NCBI GenBank assembly: GCA_004143945.1
Contig: SEHB01000007.1
Location: forward strand, 62,001-126,000
Length of the DNA stretch: 64,000 nt
Source of the DNA: Lysobacteraceae bacterium
GTDB taxonomy: Bacteria > Pseudomonadota > Gammaproteobacteria > Xanthomonadales > Rhodanobacteraceae
Direction: 5' to 3'
Positions 46,090 through 55,334 of this stretch are shown here, piece by piece (positions within the stretch are counted from its first letter, which is position 1; each line of letters begins with the position of its first letter). The translations under genes and the position numbers were made by a program. The notes under the pieces are model-generated. The model was not told the origin of the DNA, made no database searches, and saw only the letters and a program-made list of their open reading frames with translations.

Positions 46090-46996
46090 ATGCGCTGGGC
46101 TTCCTGCGCCCGCTGATGCGCACCCAGTCTTCGCGCGTCGTGACCTCGAGCGCTTCGAACCATTCGGCGTAGCGTTCGAGCAGTTCGTCCTGCTGGCCGA
46201 CGAGGATGCCCGACAGCGCGATCGGCGCGCCGGGTTTCGTGCCTGCGGCAAAACGCGGCGCGAGTTCCGCGAGCGGGCCGGCGAGGATGTTGGCGACGAA
46301 CACGTCGGCGGGCGCGTCGGCGTGTTCGTCGGGCAGGTACAGCGCGAGGCGATCCGCGACACCGTTGCGCTCGGCATTGTCACGGCTGGCCTGGATCGCC
46401 TGCGGGTCGTTGTCGATGCCGTCCACGCGCGCGGCGCCGAGTTTCAGCGCCGCGATCGCGAGCACGCCCGAGCCGCAGCCGAAGTCGGTCACGTTGCGGC
46501 CCGCGAGCTCGAGTCCATCGAGCCACTCGAGGCAGAGCGCGGTCGTCGGATGCGTGCCGGTGCCGAACGCAAGGCCGGGATCGAGCCGGACCACGATCGC
46601 TTCCGCGTCGTCGGAGGGCGGCTCGACGTTCGACGGATAGATCCACAGCCGCCGGCCGAAACGCATCGGCTTGAAGTCGTCCATCCACGCGCGCGTCCAG
46701 TCCTGGTCCTCGACTTCGCGGAAGTGGATCACCGCCGGATCGATCTCGGGCACGAGTTCGCCGAGCACGTGCAGCAGTCCCGCACGATCCGCCTCCGCGT
46801 CGAACAACGCGGTCAGCACGATCTCGCCCCAGAGCGGCGTCTCGCCGACGCCGGGCTCGAGGATCGCGCGCTCGTTCGGCGTATCCGCGTCCGCATCGAG
46901 CAGGGTCACCGCCAGCGCCCCCGCATCCTCGAGCGCAAGTTCGATGCGCTCCTGGTCGGCGTGGCGGATCGTGAGCGAGAGTTCGAGGTAGCCCAT
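46076..46996 (-). CDS. prmA: Ribosomal protein L11 methyltransferase
   Basis: A 306-residue SAM-dependent enzyme that trimethylates ribosomal protein L11. LDPGLAFGTGTHPTTALCLE is the PrmA signature, VTDFGCGSGVLAIAAL is the SAM-binding motif I, and DVFVANILAGPL is the catalytic-region motif. The ATG at 46996 matches the family N-terminus MGYLELSLTI. Family members usually end near GRK; here ISGRRK continues into PSASRSP before the stop, and these extra residues are encoded by an inserted REP element. The gene follows accC in the same direction after 106 bases. Confidence 0.95.
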   Translation of the reverse strand: MGYLELSLTIRHADQERIELALEDAGALAVTLLDADADTPNERAILEPGVGETPLWGEIVLTALFDAEADRAGLLHVLGELVPEIDPAVIHFREVEDQDWTRAWMDDFKPMRFGRRLWIYPSNVEPPSDDAEAIVVRLDPGLAFGTGTHPTTALCLEWLDGLELAGRNVTDFGCGSGVLAIAALKLGAARVDGIDNDPQAIQASRDNAERNGVADRLALYLPDEHADAPADVFVANILAGPLAELAPRFAAGTKPGAPIALSGILVGQQDELLERYAEWFEALEVTTREDWVRISGRRKPSASRSP

Positions 46997-47002
46997 CTGG
47001 CA

Positions 47003-47098
47003 GAGAATAGGGAATCGGGAACGGGGAATGGAAGTCGCAGGATCGAGGGATGGTCTTTGGCTGTTGGCCATTCCCGATTCCCTATTCACCACTCCCGG
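47003..47098. repeat. Operon-spacer inverted repeat (GGGAATCGGGAA units), accC-prmA
   Basis: The left arm is GAATAGGGAATCGGGAACGG through 47032; the right arm (47068-47098) is CCATTCCCGATTCCCTATTC and onward. They are near-perfect reverse complements for about 20 bases and fill the gap between accC and prmA. Confidence 0.8.
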
Positions 47099-47102
47099 CT
47101 CA

Positions 47103-48470
<1,368 letters not shown>

Positions 48471-48561
48471 GGAGGGCTGAGGGCCTAGGGCTGGGGGCTT
48501 GAGGGCGAAGAGCCGGGAGCGATGCGGGCTTTTCAGCCCTCAGCCCTCGGCCCTCAGCCCT
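48471..48561. repeat. Operon-spacer inverted repeat (GGGCTGAGGG units), accB-accC
   Basis: The left arm (48471-48509) is built from GAGGGCTGAGGGCCTAGGGC-type units and the right arm (48532-48561) from AGCCCTCAGCCCTCGGCCCT. The right arm touches the accB TAG stop. Together they form nearly the whole spacer. Confidence 0.8.
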
Positions 48562-49030
48562 AACCGATAACGAACATCGGCTCGTCGAACTCGACCGGCT
48601 GGCCGTTGTTGACGAGGATCGCGAGCAGGGTGCCGGTGGCGTCGGCTTCGATCTGGTTGAACATCTTCATCGCCTCGATGATGCCGAGGGTGTCGCCGGC
48701 CTTGACCGCCTGTCCGACCTTCACGAACGGCGGCGTTTCGGGATTGGCCGACGCATAGAAGGTGCCGACCATCGGCGCCTTGACCACGTGTCCGTCGGGC
48801 AGGTCGCGACCGGCCGGGACCGCGCTTTCGGCTGCAGGCGCGGCCGCGGCGGGTGCCTCGCTGCGCATCGGGGCAGCAGGCATCGGCGCCGGCGCCATCA
48901 TCTGGGTACTGACCATGCCCTTGGGCAGGCGCGAAAGGCGCACGATTTCCTCGCCTTCCTTGATCTCGAGTTCGGCGAGGTTGGATTCCTCGAGCAGGTC
49001 GATGAGTTTCTTGATCTTGCGCAGGTCCAT
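48560..49030 (-). CDS. accB: Acetyl-CoA carboxylase, biotin carboxyl carrier protein
   Basis: A 156-residue biotin carrier. The N-terminal [20 protein letters not shown] helps bind AccC, an Ala/Pro-rich linker follows ([20 protein letters not shown]), and the C-terminal biotinyl domain has the attachment motif [14 protein letters not shown] with the biotinylated Lys. It ends in the expected FVIG. Length is normal. aroQ lies 55 bases upstream on the same strand, the common aroQ-accB-accC order. Confidence 0.97.
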   Translation of the reverse strand: MDLRKIKKLIDLLEESNLAELEIKEGEEIVRLSRLPKGMVSTQMMAPAPMPAAPMRSEAPAAAAPAAESAVPAGRDLPDGHVVKAPMVGTFYASANPETPPFVKVGQAVKAGDTLGIIEAMKMFNQIEADATGTLLAILVNNGQPVEFDEPMFVIG

Positions 49031-49085
49031 CGTGGCTTCTCGGTTGGCGGCCCGCGACGGCGGGTCGGCTCGAAGGGAAAGGTGA

Positions 49086-49526
49086 TCAGTGCTGGAGTCG
49101 CTGCAACGCCGCGGTCAATGCAAGCTCGTAGCCGAGCGCGCCGCAACCGCAGACAATGCCGCTGGCGAGGTCGCTGAAGTAGCTCGTGTGCCGGAATGGT
49201 TCGCGCGCATGCGGGTTGGACAGGTGCACCTCGATGAACGGGATCGCGACCGCCGCGAGCGCGTCGCGCAACGCGACCGAGGTGTGGGTGAACGCGGCCG
49301 GGTTGACCAGCATGAACGCGGTGCCGTCCGAGCGCGCGGCCTGCACCCGATCGACGAGTTCGTGCTCGGCGTTGGACTGCAGGTGCTCGAGCTCGTGCCC
49401 GGCCTCGCGCGCGCGCCGGACCAGCGCCGCATCGATCTCCGCGAGCGTCGTGCGGCCATAGACCTCCGGCTCGCGCGTGCCGAGCAGGTTGAGGTTGGGA
49501 CCGTGCAGGACGAGGATGCGGGCCAC
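49086..49526 (-). CDS. aroQ: 3-dehydroquinate dehydratase, type II
   Basis: A 146-residue enzyme of the shikimate pathway forming 3-dehydroshikimate. [20 protein letters not shown] has the catalytic Arg and Tyr, [15 protein letters not shown] the lid region, [19 protein letters not shown] the conserved Asn and His, and [16 protein letters not shown] the final substrate-binding part. The GTG at 49526 gives the family length; the frame extends further upstream without similarity. It is the first gene of the aroQ-accB-accC set. Confidence 0.95.
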   Translation of the reverse strand: MARILVLHGPNLNLLGTREPEVYGRTTLAEIDAALVRRAREAGHELEHLQSNAEHELVDRVQAARSDGTAFMLVNPAAFTHTSVALRDALAAVAIPFIEVHLSNPHAREPFRHTSYFSDLASGIVCGCGALGYELALTAALQRLQH

Positions 49527-49724
49527 GGGGCCACTCGCGACAAGCGGAATCCAAGTCTGGCGGACTCGCGCCGTTCTGTCCAGTTCGCCGACGTTTGACG
49601 ATGTTTCAATCGATTGGCGTGCATGCTGGCCTTGCAGGCTGGACGACCGAACGTCAGCCGGCGCTTCGGCGCCCACGGAGGGCCCTGCGTTGCGCGCGCG
49701 ACGCTCGCGACGTGCGCCTCGCTG

Positions 49725-50270
49725 CTACAAATGCGGCAGCACCCAGCGCTCGAGGCTTTCCTCGCTGAAATTGCCCGCATGCCGCGCGAGGATGCGCCCG
49801 TCGCGAGCGATCAGCAGCGAGTAGGGCAGCACACCGTGCTGGTTGCCGAGCGCGCGCGAAAGGTCGCCGCGTTCGGGATCGTCGACGAGGATCGGATAGG
49901 CGACCGGGTGTGCGGCAAGGAAGTCGCGCGTGGGCCCGGCCGCTTCGCTCGCGACGCCGACCACCTGCAGCCCGCGCGCCGCGTGGCGTTGCTGGAAGCG
50001 GTCGAGCAGCGGCATCTCCTCGATGCAGGGCGCGCACCAGCTGGCCCAGAAGTTGAGCAGCACGAGGCGCCCATCCCATTGCGCGAACGACTGCGTGCGA
50101 CCTTCGATGTCGGGCAGCGACGTCGCGGCCGGCACGCGGTCCGGCGCAGTCGCGGGCACCGCGTCGAGCGCTGCGCGCGGGTCCGGCCGCAGCATGCGGC
50201 CGACGAACAGGCCCGCGGTCGCGCCCACGATCGCGAGCGCAACGACGAGCAGGTGGCGGCGATCGAGCAT
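49725..50270 (-). CDS. TlpA-family thioredoxin-like protein
   Basis: A 181-residue protein anchored or exported through an N-terminal hydrophobic segment (LLVVALAIVGATAGLFVG). The thioredoxin-fold domain has LVLLNFWASWCAPCIEEMPL with the redox-active WCAPC, and VLPYSLLIARDG with the cis-Pro. TlpA/ResA-type proteins reduce periplasmic cysteines, for example in cytochrome c maturation, receiving electrons from DsbD/CcdA. This fits its position 4 bases after dsbD in the same operon. The 198-base gap to aroQ holds a worn GCTGGACG REP element. Confidence 0.9.
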   Translation of the reverse strand: MLDRRHLLVVALAIVGATAGLFVGRMLRPDPRAALDAVPATAPDRVPAATSLPDIEGRTQSFAQWDGRLVLLNFWASWCAPCIEEMPLLDRFQQRHAARGLQVVGVASEAAGPTRDFLAAHPVAYPILVDDPERGDLSRALGNQHGVLPYSLLIARDGRILARHAGNFSEESLERWVLPHL

Positions 50271-50274
50271 CGCG

Positions 50275-52506
50275 TCAGTCCGTGCGACCCGCCATGGCCT
50301 GTTCCACGATGCCGAACGTGAGCACGGTCGGCAGCTTGACGCCGGTCGATCCTGCGCCCGCGGGGAACATCACGTACAGCGGCACGCCGACCGACTGGTA
50401 CGCCTTGAGGAACGCGCTGATCTCCGGGTCGACGTTGGTCCAGTCGCCCTGCATCAGGACGGTGCCGGTGCGCTCGACGAGTTCGCGGAAGCGATCGGTA
50501 TGCAGCACGGCGCGCTCGTTGACCTTGCAGGTGACGCACCAGTCGGCGGTCATGTCGACGAACACCGCGCGCCCTTCGGCGCGCAGGCTCGCGAGGCGTT
50601 CGGCGGAGTAGGGCACCCACTGGTCGCTCGAGGTCGCCTGCGCCTGCGCGGGCGCCGCGATGCGCGTGACCTGCAGTAGTGGCACCAGCGCCGCGAGCAT
50701 CACGATCACCGCGAACACGCGCCGCAGCGGACCGCCGCGATAACGGCTGTGTTCCCACCACCAGAGCCCGAGCGCGAGCACGGTGGCGCCGACCAGCACC
50801 CAGGCCACCGCGTCGATGCCGCGCTGGTTGCCCAGCACCCAGGTCAGCCATACCGCGGTGAGGTACATCGGGAACGCGAGGAACTGCTTGAGCGTCTCCA
50901 TCCAGGCGCCGGGCCGCGGCAGGCGGGAGGCGAGCGCGGGGATGAAACCGACGAGCAGGAACGGCAGCGCGAGGCCGAGTCCGAGCGCGAGGAACACGAG
51001 CAGCGCGACCCACGACGAGGAAGCGAATGCATACGCGAGCGCGGTGCCCATGAACGGCGCCGTGCACGGGCTCGCGACGACCACCGCGAGCACGCCGGTG
51101 AAGAAGTCGCCGGCAGCGCCGCTGCGCGAGGCAAGTCCCTGCCCCGCACCCGCGAGCCCCGCGCCGAAATTGAACACGCCGGACAACGACAGGCCGATCG
51201 CGAACAGGATGTAGACGAGCAAGGCGACGAACACCGGCTGCTGCAACTGGAAGCCCCAGCCGAGCGCGGCGCCCGCGGCGCGCAGGCCGACGACCGCGAG
51301 GCCGACCGCGGCGAACGCGACGAGCACGCCCGCGGTGTACCAGAGCGCATGCGTGCGCGCCTTCGCGGGGCTCTCGCCGCTCTGCGCGAGCCCGAGCACC
51401 TTGAGCGAGAGCACCGGCAGCACGCACGGCATCAGGTTGAGGATCAGTCCTCCGCCGAGCGCGAGCAGCAGCGCGCCGAGGACGCCCAGCGCGGAGGGCT
51501 GGGGGCCGGGGGCCGGGGGTTGGGCGGACGATGGAGTCGTGGATGCTCCGCTGCTCTCCTGCGGCGGCACGAACGACGCGTTCGCGGCGGCGAGCTGCTC
51601 CGCCGTCGCGGCCGGCAGTTCGACCACGATGTCCTTCTGCATGACCGGGTAGCAGAGCCCGTTGTCCTGGCAGCCCTGGTACTCGGCATGCACGGTCACG
51701 CGCTGCGGCTCGCCGCGCGCGCGCGCGAGCGCGATCGGCAGTTCGACCTGGTCGAAGTAGACCTTCACGGTACCGAAGTGCTCGTCGGTGTGGTCGACGC
51801 CTTCGGGCCATTGCGGCGCGCCGAGGCGCACGTCGTCAGCCTGCGTGAGCGTGACGGTGCTGCGGTCGCGGTAGAGGTAGTAGCCCTTCGGCATCGTCCA
51901 GCGCGCGAGCAGGCCGCTCGGCCCCGATGCGATCGCCTCGAACACGAACGCCTGCTCGGCCGGCAGCGGTGCGGCCTCACTCGGGCCAGCGGTCGCGTTG
52001 CCGCCGAGCTGGATCAGCGGCGCGGATGCGCCCGTGCCGAGCGCGGGCGCCGCAGCGGCCTGCGTTCCGCCGGGTGGAAGATCGAGCGTGAGCCGGGTCG
52101 GGTGCGGCGGATAGCAGATCTTCGGATCGACCTCGTGGCAACCCTGCGCGGTGACCGTGACCGTCAGCGTCGTCGCAGTCGCATCGTCGAGCGTGTAGGG
52201 CAGGCGTGCATCGACCGCGTGGTGGTAGACCTCGACGTCGCCGAGGAACTCGTCGTTCTTGCGCTCGCCCGCGGGCAGGTCGAGTTCGCCGAGCGTGACG
52301 CCGGCCTGGGTCGTCTTCGCCTTGATGCGCGAGCGATACAGGTAATAGTCGGGCGCGATCTCCCAGTGCAGCGCGACGACGCCGGGCTCGTCGATGCGCG
52401 CCGTCAGCGCGAACGCCTGCTCGACCGGCAGCAGTTCGTCTTCTTGCGCGCGCGCGACGCCGCTGGCGACGATGAGGGCGAACAGGCAGGCGATCAGGTG
52501 GCGCAT
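50275..52506 (-). CDS. dsbD: Thiol:disulfide interchange protein DsbD with two alpha domains
   Basis: A 743-residue inner-membrane electron carrier from cytoplasmic thioredoxin to the periplasm. A signal peptide (LIACLFALIVASGVARA) is followed by two DsbD-alpha-like domains, each with PVEQAFALTAR/PAEQAFVFEA, YYLYR and paired cysteines (GCHEVDPKICYPP and GCQDNGLCYPV). E. coli DsbD has one. The beta domain has eight membrane spans with the redox cysteines in LMPCVLPVLS and ASPCTAPFMG. The C-terminal gamma thioredoxin domain has TADWCVTCKVNE. The gene is complete and followed after 4 bases by a TlpA-like gene. Confidence 0.95.
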   Translation of the reverse strand: MRHLIACLFALIVASGVARAQEDELLPVEQAFALTARIDEPGVVALHWEIAPDYYLYRSRIKAKTTQAGVTLGELDLPAGERKNDEFLGDVEVYHHAVDARLPYTLDDATATTLTVTVTAQGCHEVDPKICYPPHPTRLTLDLPPGGTQAAAAPALGTGASAPLIQLGGNATAGPSEAAPLPAEQAFVFEAIASGPSGLLARWTMPKGYYLYRDRSTVTLTQADDVRLGAPQWPEGVDHTDEHFGTVKVYFDQVELPIALARARGEPQRVTVHAEYQGCQDNGLCYPVMQKDIVVELPAATAEQLAAANASFVPPQESSGASTTPSSAQPPAPGPQPSALGVLGALLLALGGGLILNLMPCVLPVLSLKVLGLAQSGESPAKARTHALWYTAGVLVAFAAVGLAVVGLRAAGAALGWGFQLQQPVFVALLVYILFAIGLSLSGVFNFGAGLAGAGQGLASRSGAAGDFFTGVLAVVVASPCTAPFMGTALAYAFASSSWVALLVFLALGLGLALPFLLVGFIPALASRLPRPGAWMETLKQFLAFPMYLTAVWLTWVLGNQRGIDAVAWVLVGATVLALGLWWWEHSRYRGGPLRRVFAVIVMLAALVPLLQVTRIAAPAQAQATSSDQWVPYSAERLASLRAEGRAVFVDMTADWCVTCKVNERAVLHTDRFRELVERTGTVLMQGDWTNVDPEISAFLKAYQSVGVPLYVMFPAGAGSTGVKLPTVLTFGIVEQAMAGRTD

Positions 52507-52573
52507 CGGGCAAGGCTCCGGAAGACGGCGGCGCGGAAGGGACCGCGCTTGGACCGCATCGATTGCAGGACGT

Positions 52574-52894
52574 TCACGCGGGCGTGGATTCGGCCTCGAC
52601 CCAGTCGAGGTAGTCGCGCAGCCCGCCGACCGCCTCGAGCACGATCAATTCGGGCAGATCGCAGGGATGCAAGTGCGCGAGCCGCGCTTCGAGCGCAGCG
52701 ACACGCTCGCGCGTGGTCTTGATCAGCAGCAACACCTCGTCGGCGCGCTGCACCTCGCCCTGCCAGCGATAGGTCGAGGCGACCCCGGGCAGCGCCTGCA
52801 CGCAGGCCGCGAGGCGCTCGTCGACCAGCGCCTGCGCGATGCGCGCGGCGCTCGGCATGTCGGGACAACTGCAGTGGACGACGACGACGGACAT
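52574..52894 (-). CDS. cutA: Divalent-cation tolerance protein CutA
   Basis: A 106-residue trimeric CutA1-family protein. VVVHCSCPDMPSAARIAQAL, LAACVQALPGVASTYRWQGE and EVLLLIKTTRERVAALEARL are family signatures, as is LHPCDLPELIVLEAV. CutA was linked to copper tolerance; its molecular role is uncertain. The ATG at 52894 begins MSVVVVHCSC in line with the family. It precedes dsbD by 67 bases on the same strand, the usual cutA-dsbD order. Confidence 0.93.
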   Translation of the reverse strand: MSVVVVHCSCPDMPSAARIAQALVDERLAACVQALPGVASTYRWQGEVQRADEVLLLIKTTRERVAALEARLAHLHPCDLPELIVLEAVGGLRDYLDWVEAESTPA

Positions 52895-52962
52895 GGACGA
52901 CCGGCAGGCGCGGGTCGTCCATGTTCGCATAGCCGGGGCTTTCCGGCTTTCGTTCTCGCTTG

Positions 52963-53042
52963 CACGGCGCCGGCCGCGCTGCGCGCGTCCAGCCTACGAC
53001 AGCATGGACCGTAGGCTGGACGGCCGCAGGCCGGCCGGCGCC
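52963..53042. repeat. REP-like inverted pair (GTAGGCTGGACG family)
   Basis: GCGCCGGCCGCGCTGCGCGC-GTCCAGCCTACG faces CGTAGGCTGGACGGCCGCAG and a further GCCGGCCGGCGCC, giving large complementary arms between cutA and the endonuclease I gene. It may serve to end the endonuclease transcript. Confidence 0.7.
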
Positions 53043-53059
53043 CTGGCTTTCCGCCCGCC

Positions 53060-55279
53060 CTACTCGAACCCGTCCGCAAAGATCGAATCCGTATCCGGCA
53101 ATTCGCACACGGGTGGATTCGACGATTCGAACAGCGCGCGCGTCGCCCATTCCGGGTGGTCGACGAACGGATTGCGATTGCCCTGGAACGTCTGGATCAG
53201 GTCGTTGCGCGCGATTTCTTCCGCGTCGGGCGGATCGGCGAGGTGCCATGCGAGCAGGTCGGCGAGCAGGCCCATGTACGCGGTCTGCGTGTAATCGTTC
53301 ATGCCGACGATCTGTGCACGCACGTCGGTGAGTTCGAGTTGCGGCTCGTTCTGTCCGCTGACCGGATCGACGCCGCCTTCATAGCGGATCGCCATGTAGA
53401 AGATCGCGCGCGCCATCTCGCCCTTGCGATGATCCCAGGACTCGAACGAACCCTGGTTGCCGTCGGGCGAACGCACCCAGTTCGAGTCGCCGCCACCGTC
53501 GCCGCCGACGCCGCCGTTCGCTTCGGTCGGGCGTTCGCCGCAGCCGCTGTCGCAGTTCGCGAACGGCTTGTTGCCGCGGTCGGAGTTGTACTGCGTGTCG
53601 GACAGCCACAGCATGTGCGTGTCGGTGTACGGCGCGTTCGGCAAGCCGAGGTTGCCGGTCTGGCTCGGGAAGCCGAGCGAGTTCGGCCAGGTGTGCTCGC
53701 GGTTGTAGGTGATGCCCGAACCCGTGCCCGCCCGATCGGACACCGCGGTGTACAAGCGGTTGCGATAGACGTCGACGATCTGGTTCGGATTCGACGGATT
53801 CGCCTGCGCGAGTTCGAGGATCGTCCAGGTGTTGGTGCCCGAGCCGCTGTACGGATACGCGGTGTGGCCGCGGATCGTCCGATGCAGCGAGCAGCGCAGC
53901 TGTTCCGGACTCGCGGTGTTGACCGTGTCGTAGTACGCGCCGGTGCCGGCGCCGACTTCGAACGTGGTCGTCACGTTCGCGGCGAGCGGCACGTTCCACG
54001 CATTGGTGACTGCGCTCGCGAGGATCGTGAAGCTGCAGTCCGCGCCCTGCGCGAGCAACGTCGCCGGCGTCAGCGTGCGCTGGGCGCCGCTGCCGGTCTG
54101 GATGAGGTCGACTTGCGTGGCGTCGCAGGCGAGCGTGAACGCGCCCGTCGCGGTGGTGACCGCTTCGCTGAAGACCACGGTGATGTCGCTCGCCGGCGGC
54201 ACGTTGGTCGCGCCATCGGCCGGCGTCACCGAAACGACCGTTGGCGGCGTCGTCGCGGGATCGCGCGTCTGGAACACGACCACGGTGTCGGCGGCCGGGT
54301 GGTCCGGCGTGCCGTCGTTGTCGGTGATCGCGGCCGCGATGATCGTCCAGGTGCAGCTCTCGTCGGCCGCGAACGCGGGCGAGGGCGTCAGGGTGTAGCT
54401 GGTCGGACCGCCGCTGACCGCCGCGGAGTGCGCGCCGCTGTCGGTGCAGTTCAGCACGAACCACGGACCGGCGGTCGTGACCGCCTCGCTGAAGGTGACG
54501 ACGAGGTTCGCATCGAGCGCGACGCCGGTCGCGCCCTGCGCGGGCGTCGTCGATGCGACGGTCGGCGGGTGGTCGACCGGCGGATCGCCGGCGACCGCGA
54601 AGGCGACGTCGTCGATCGCGAGGCCATCTTCCGCACCCGAAATGTCGGCGTCGACCCAGCGCACCCACAGCGTCGCCGACGGCGCGAGCGCGAGGCCCGT
54701 GATCGAGCCGCTGACCGCGCTGCGGTTCGCCGGTGCATTGCCGTCGAGCGCACCCGGTGCCGCGCCGGTGTTCGGCGTCGCGAAGTCGAGCGCATCGACG
54801 TCGATCCAGGTACCCGCGCCGCCGAGCGAGGTCGCATCGAGGCTGTACTGGAAGTCGAGGCGGTCGCTGCGTCCGGCGACGCCGAGGCGCCACTGCTCGC
54901 CCGTGTACGACACCGCGATCTCGCTGAGCACGAGCGCGGTGTCATTGCGCAGCTGCGCGCCGATCAGGGGGACGAGCGAACCGGAGCGCAACATGCCGAA
55001 CGCGCGTTCGCCGCTGCCGTTCGCGCCGTAGCTGTAGGTGTTGCCGGAGTTCACGCCACCGTTGTCGGCGACATAGGTCGTGTTCGCGTTGTCGTCGCTC
55101 TCGAACAGGGACCAGCCATCCGGCAGCGCGTCGCTGGTCCCGGTCGCGGCGAGCGTTCCGAAGTCCTGCACCGGCGGCGTGCCGCCGACGAGCGAGACGG
55201 TCTGCGCCAGCGCAGGCTGCGCGGCGCAGGCAAAGAGAATCGACAGCGCGGTGCCGAAGGCACCTCGTTGGATACGCAT
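53060..55279 (-). CDS. Secreted endonuclease I-family nuclease with Ig-like domains
   Basis: A 739-residue exported protein. Signal peptide 1-25 (ALSILFACAAQPALA). Residues about 27-225 form a beta-rich domain with FGMLRSGSLVPLIGAQLRND and SEIAVSYTGEQWRLG, homologous to the N-terminus of the nuclease at 1275-6182. Two Big_5/SbsA-type Ig-like domains follow, each with the TPA-(Q/D)-GAT-(G/N)-V and V-x-FSEAVTTA motifs. The endonuclease I domain (about 430-690) has YNREHTWPNSLGF, DTHMLWLSDTQYNSDRGNKP and the His/metal region of the EndA/NucM fold. The C-terminus is DTDSIFADGFE. EndA-type enzymes degrade extracellular DNA and RNA. The ATG at 55279 is preceded by GGGGG and starts the signal peptide. 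Confidence 0.9.
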   Translation of the reverse strand: MRIQRGAFGTALSILFACAAQPALAQTVSLVGGTPPVQDFGTLAATGTSDALPDGWSLFESDDNANTTYVADNGGVNSGNTYSYGANGSGERAFGMLRSGSLVPLIGAQLRNDTALVLSEIAVSYTGEQWRLGVAGRSDRLDFQYSLDATSLGGAGTWIDVDALDFATPNTGAAPGALDGNAPANRSAVSGSITGLALAPSATLWVRWVDADISGAEDGLAIDDVAFAVAGDPPVDHPPTVASTTPAQGATGVALDANLVVTFSEAVTTAGPWFVLNCTDSGAHSAAVSGGPTSYTLTPSPAFAADESCTWTIIAAAITDNDGTPDHPAADTVVVFQTRDPATTPPTVVSVTPADGATNVPPASDITVVFSEAVTTATGAFTLACDATQVDLIQTGSGAQRTLTPATLLAQGADCSFTILASAVTNAWNVPLAANVTTTFEVGAGTGAYYDTVNTASPEQLRCSLHRTIRGHTAYPYSGSGTNTWTILELAQANPSNPNQIVDVYRNRLYTAVSDRAGTGSGITYNREHTWPNSLGFPSQTGNLGLPNAPYTDTHMLWLSDTQYNSDRGNKPFANCDSGCGERPTEANGGVGGDGGGDSNWVRSPDGNQGSFESWDHRKGEMARAIFYMAIRYEGGVDPVSGQNEPQLELTDVRAQIVGMNDYTQTAYMGLLADLLAWHLADPPDAEEIARNDLIQTFQGNRNPFVDHPEWATRALFESSNPPVCELPDTDSIFADGFE

Positions 55280-55334
55280 TCGGTGGATCCCCCAGCTTCG
55301 GTCCGGACCCTGTGCCGCGGACCCCAACCGCCGA

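Noticed and set aside
49634..49724. Small gene between aroQ and the TlpA-like gene
   Set aside because: The open frames there are continuations of shadows; the sequence is a worn GCTGGACG repeat without a ribosome site.
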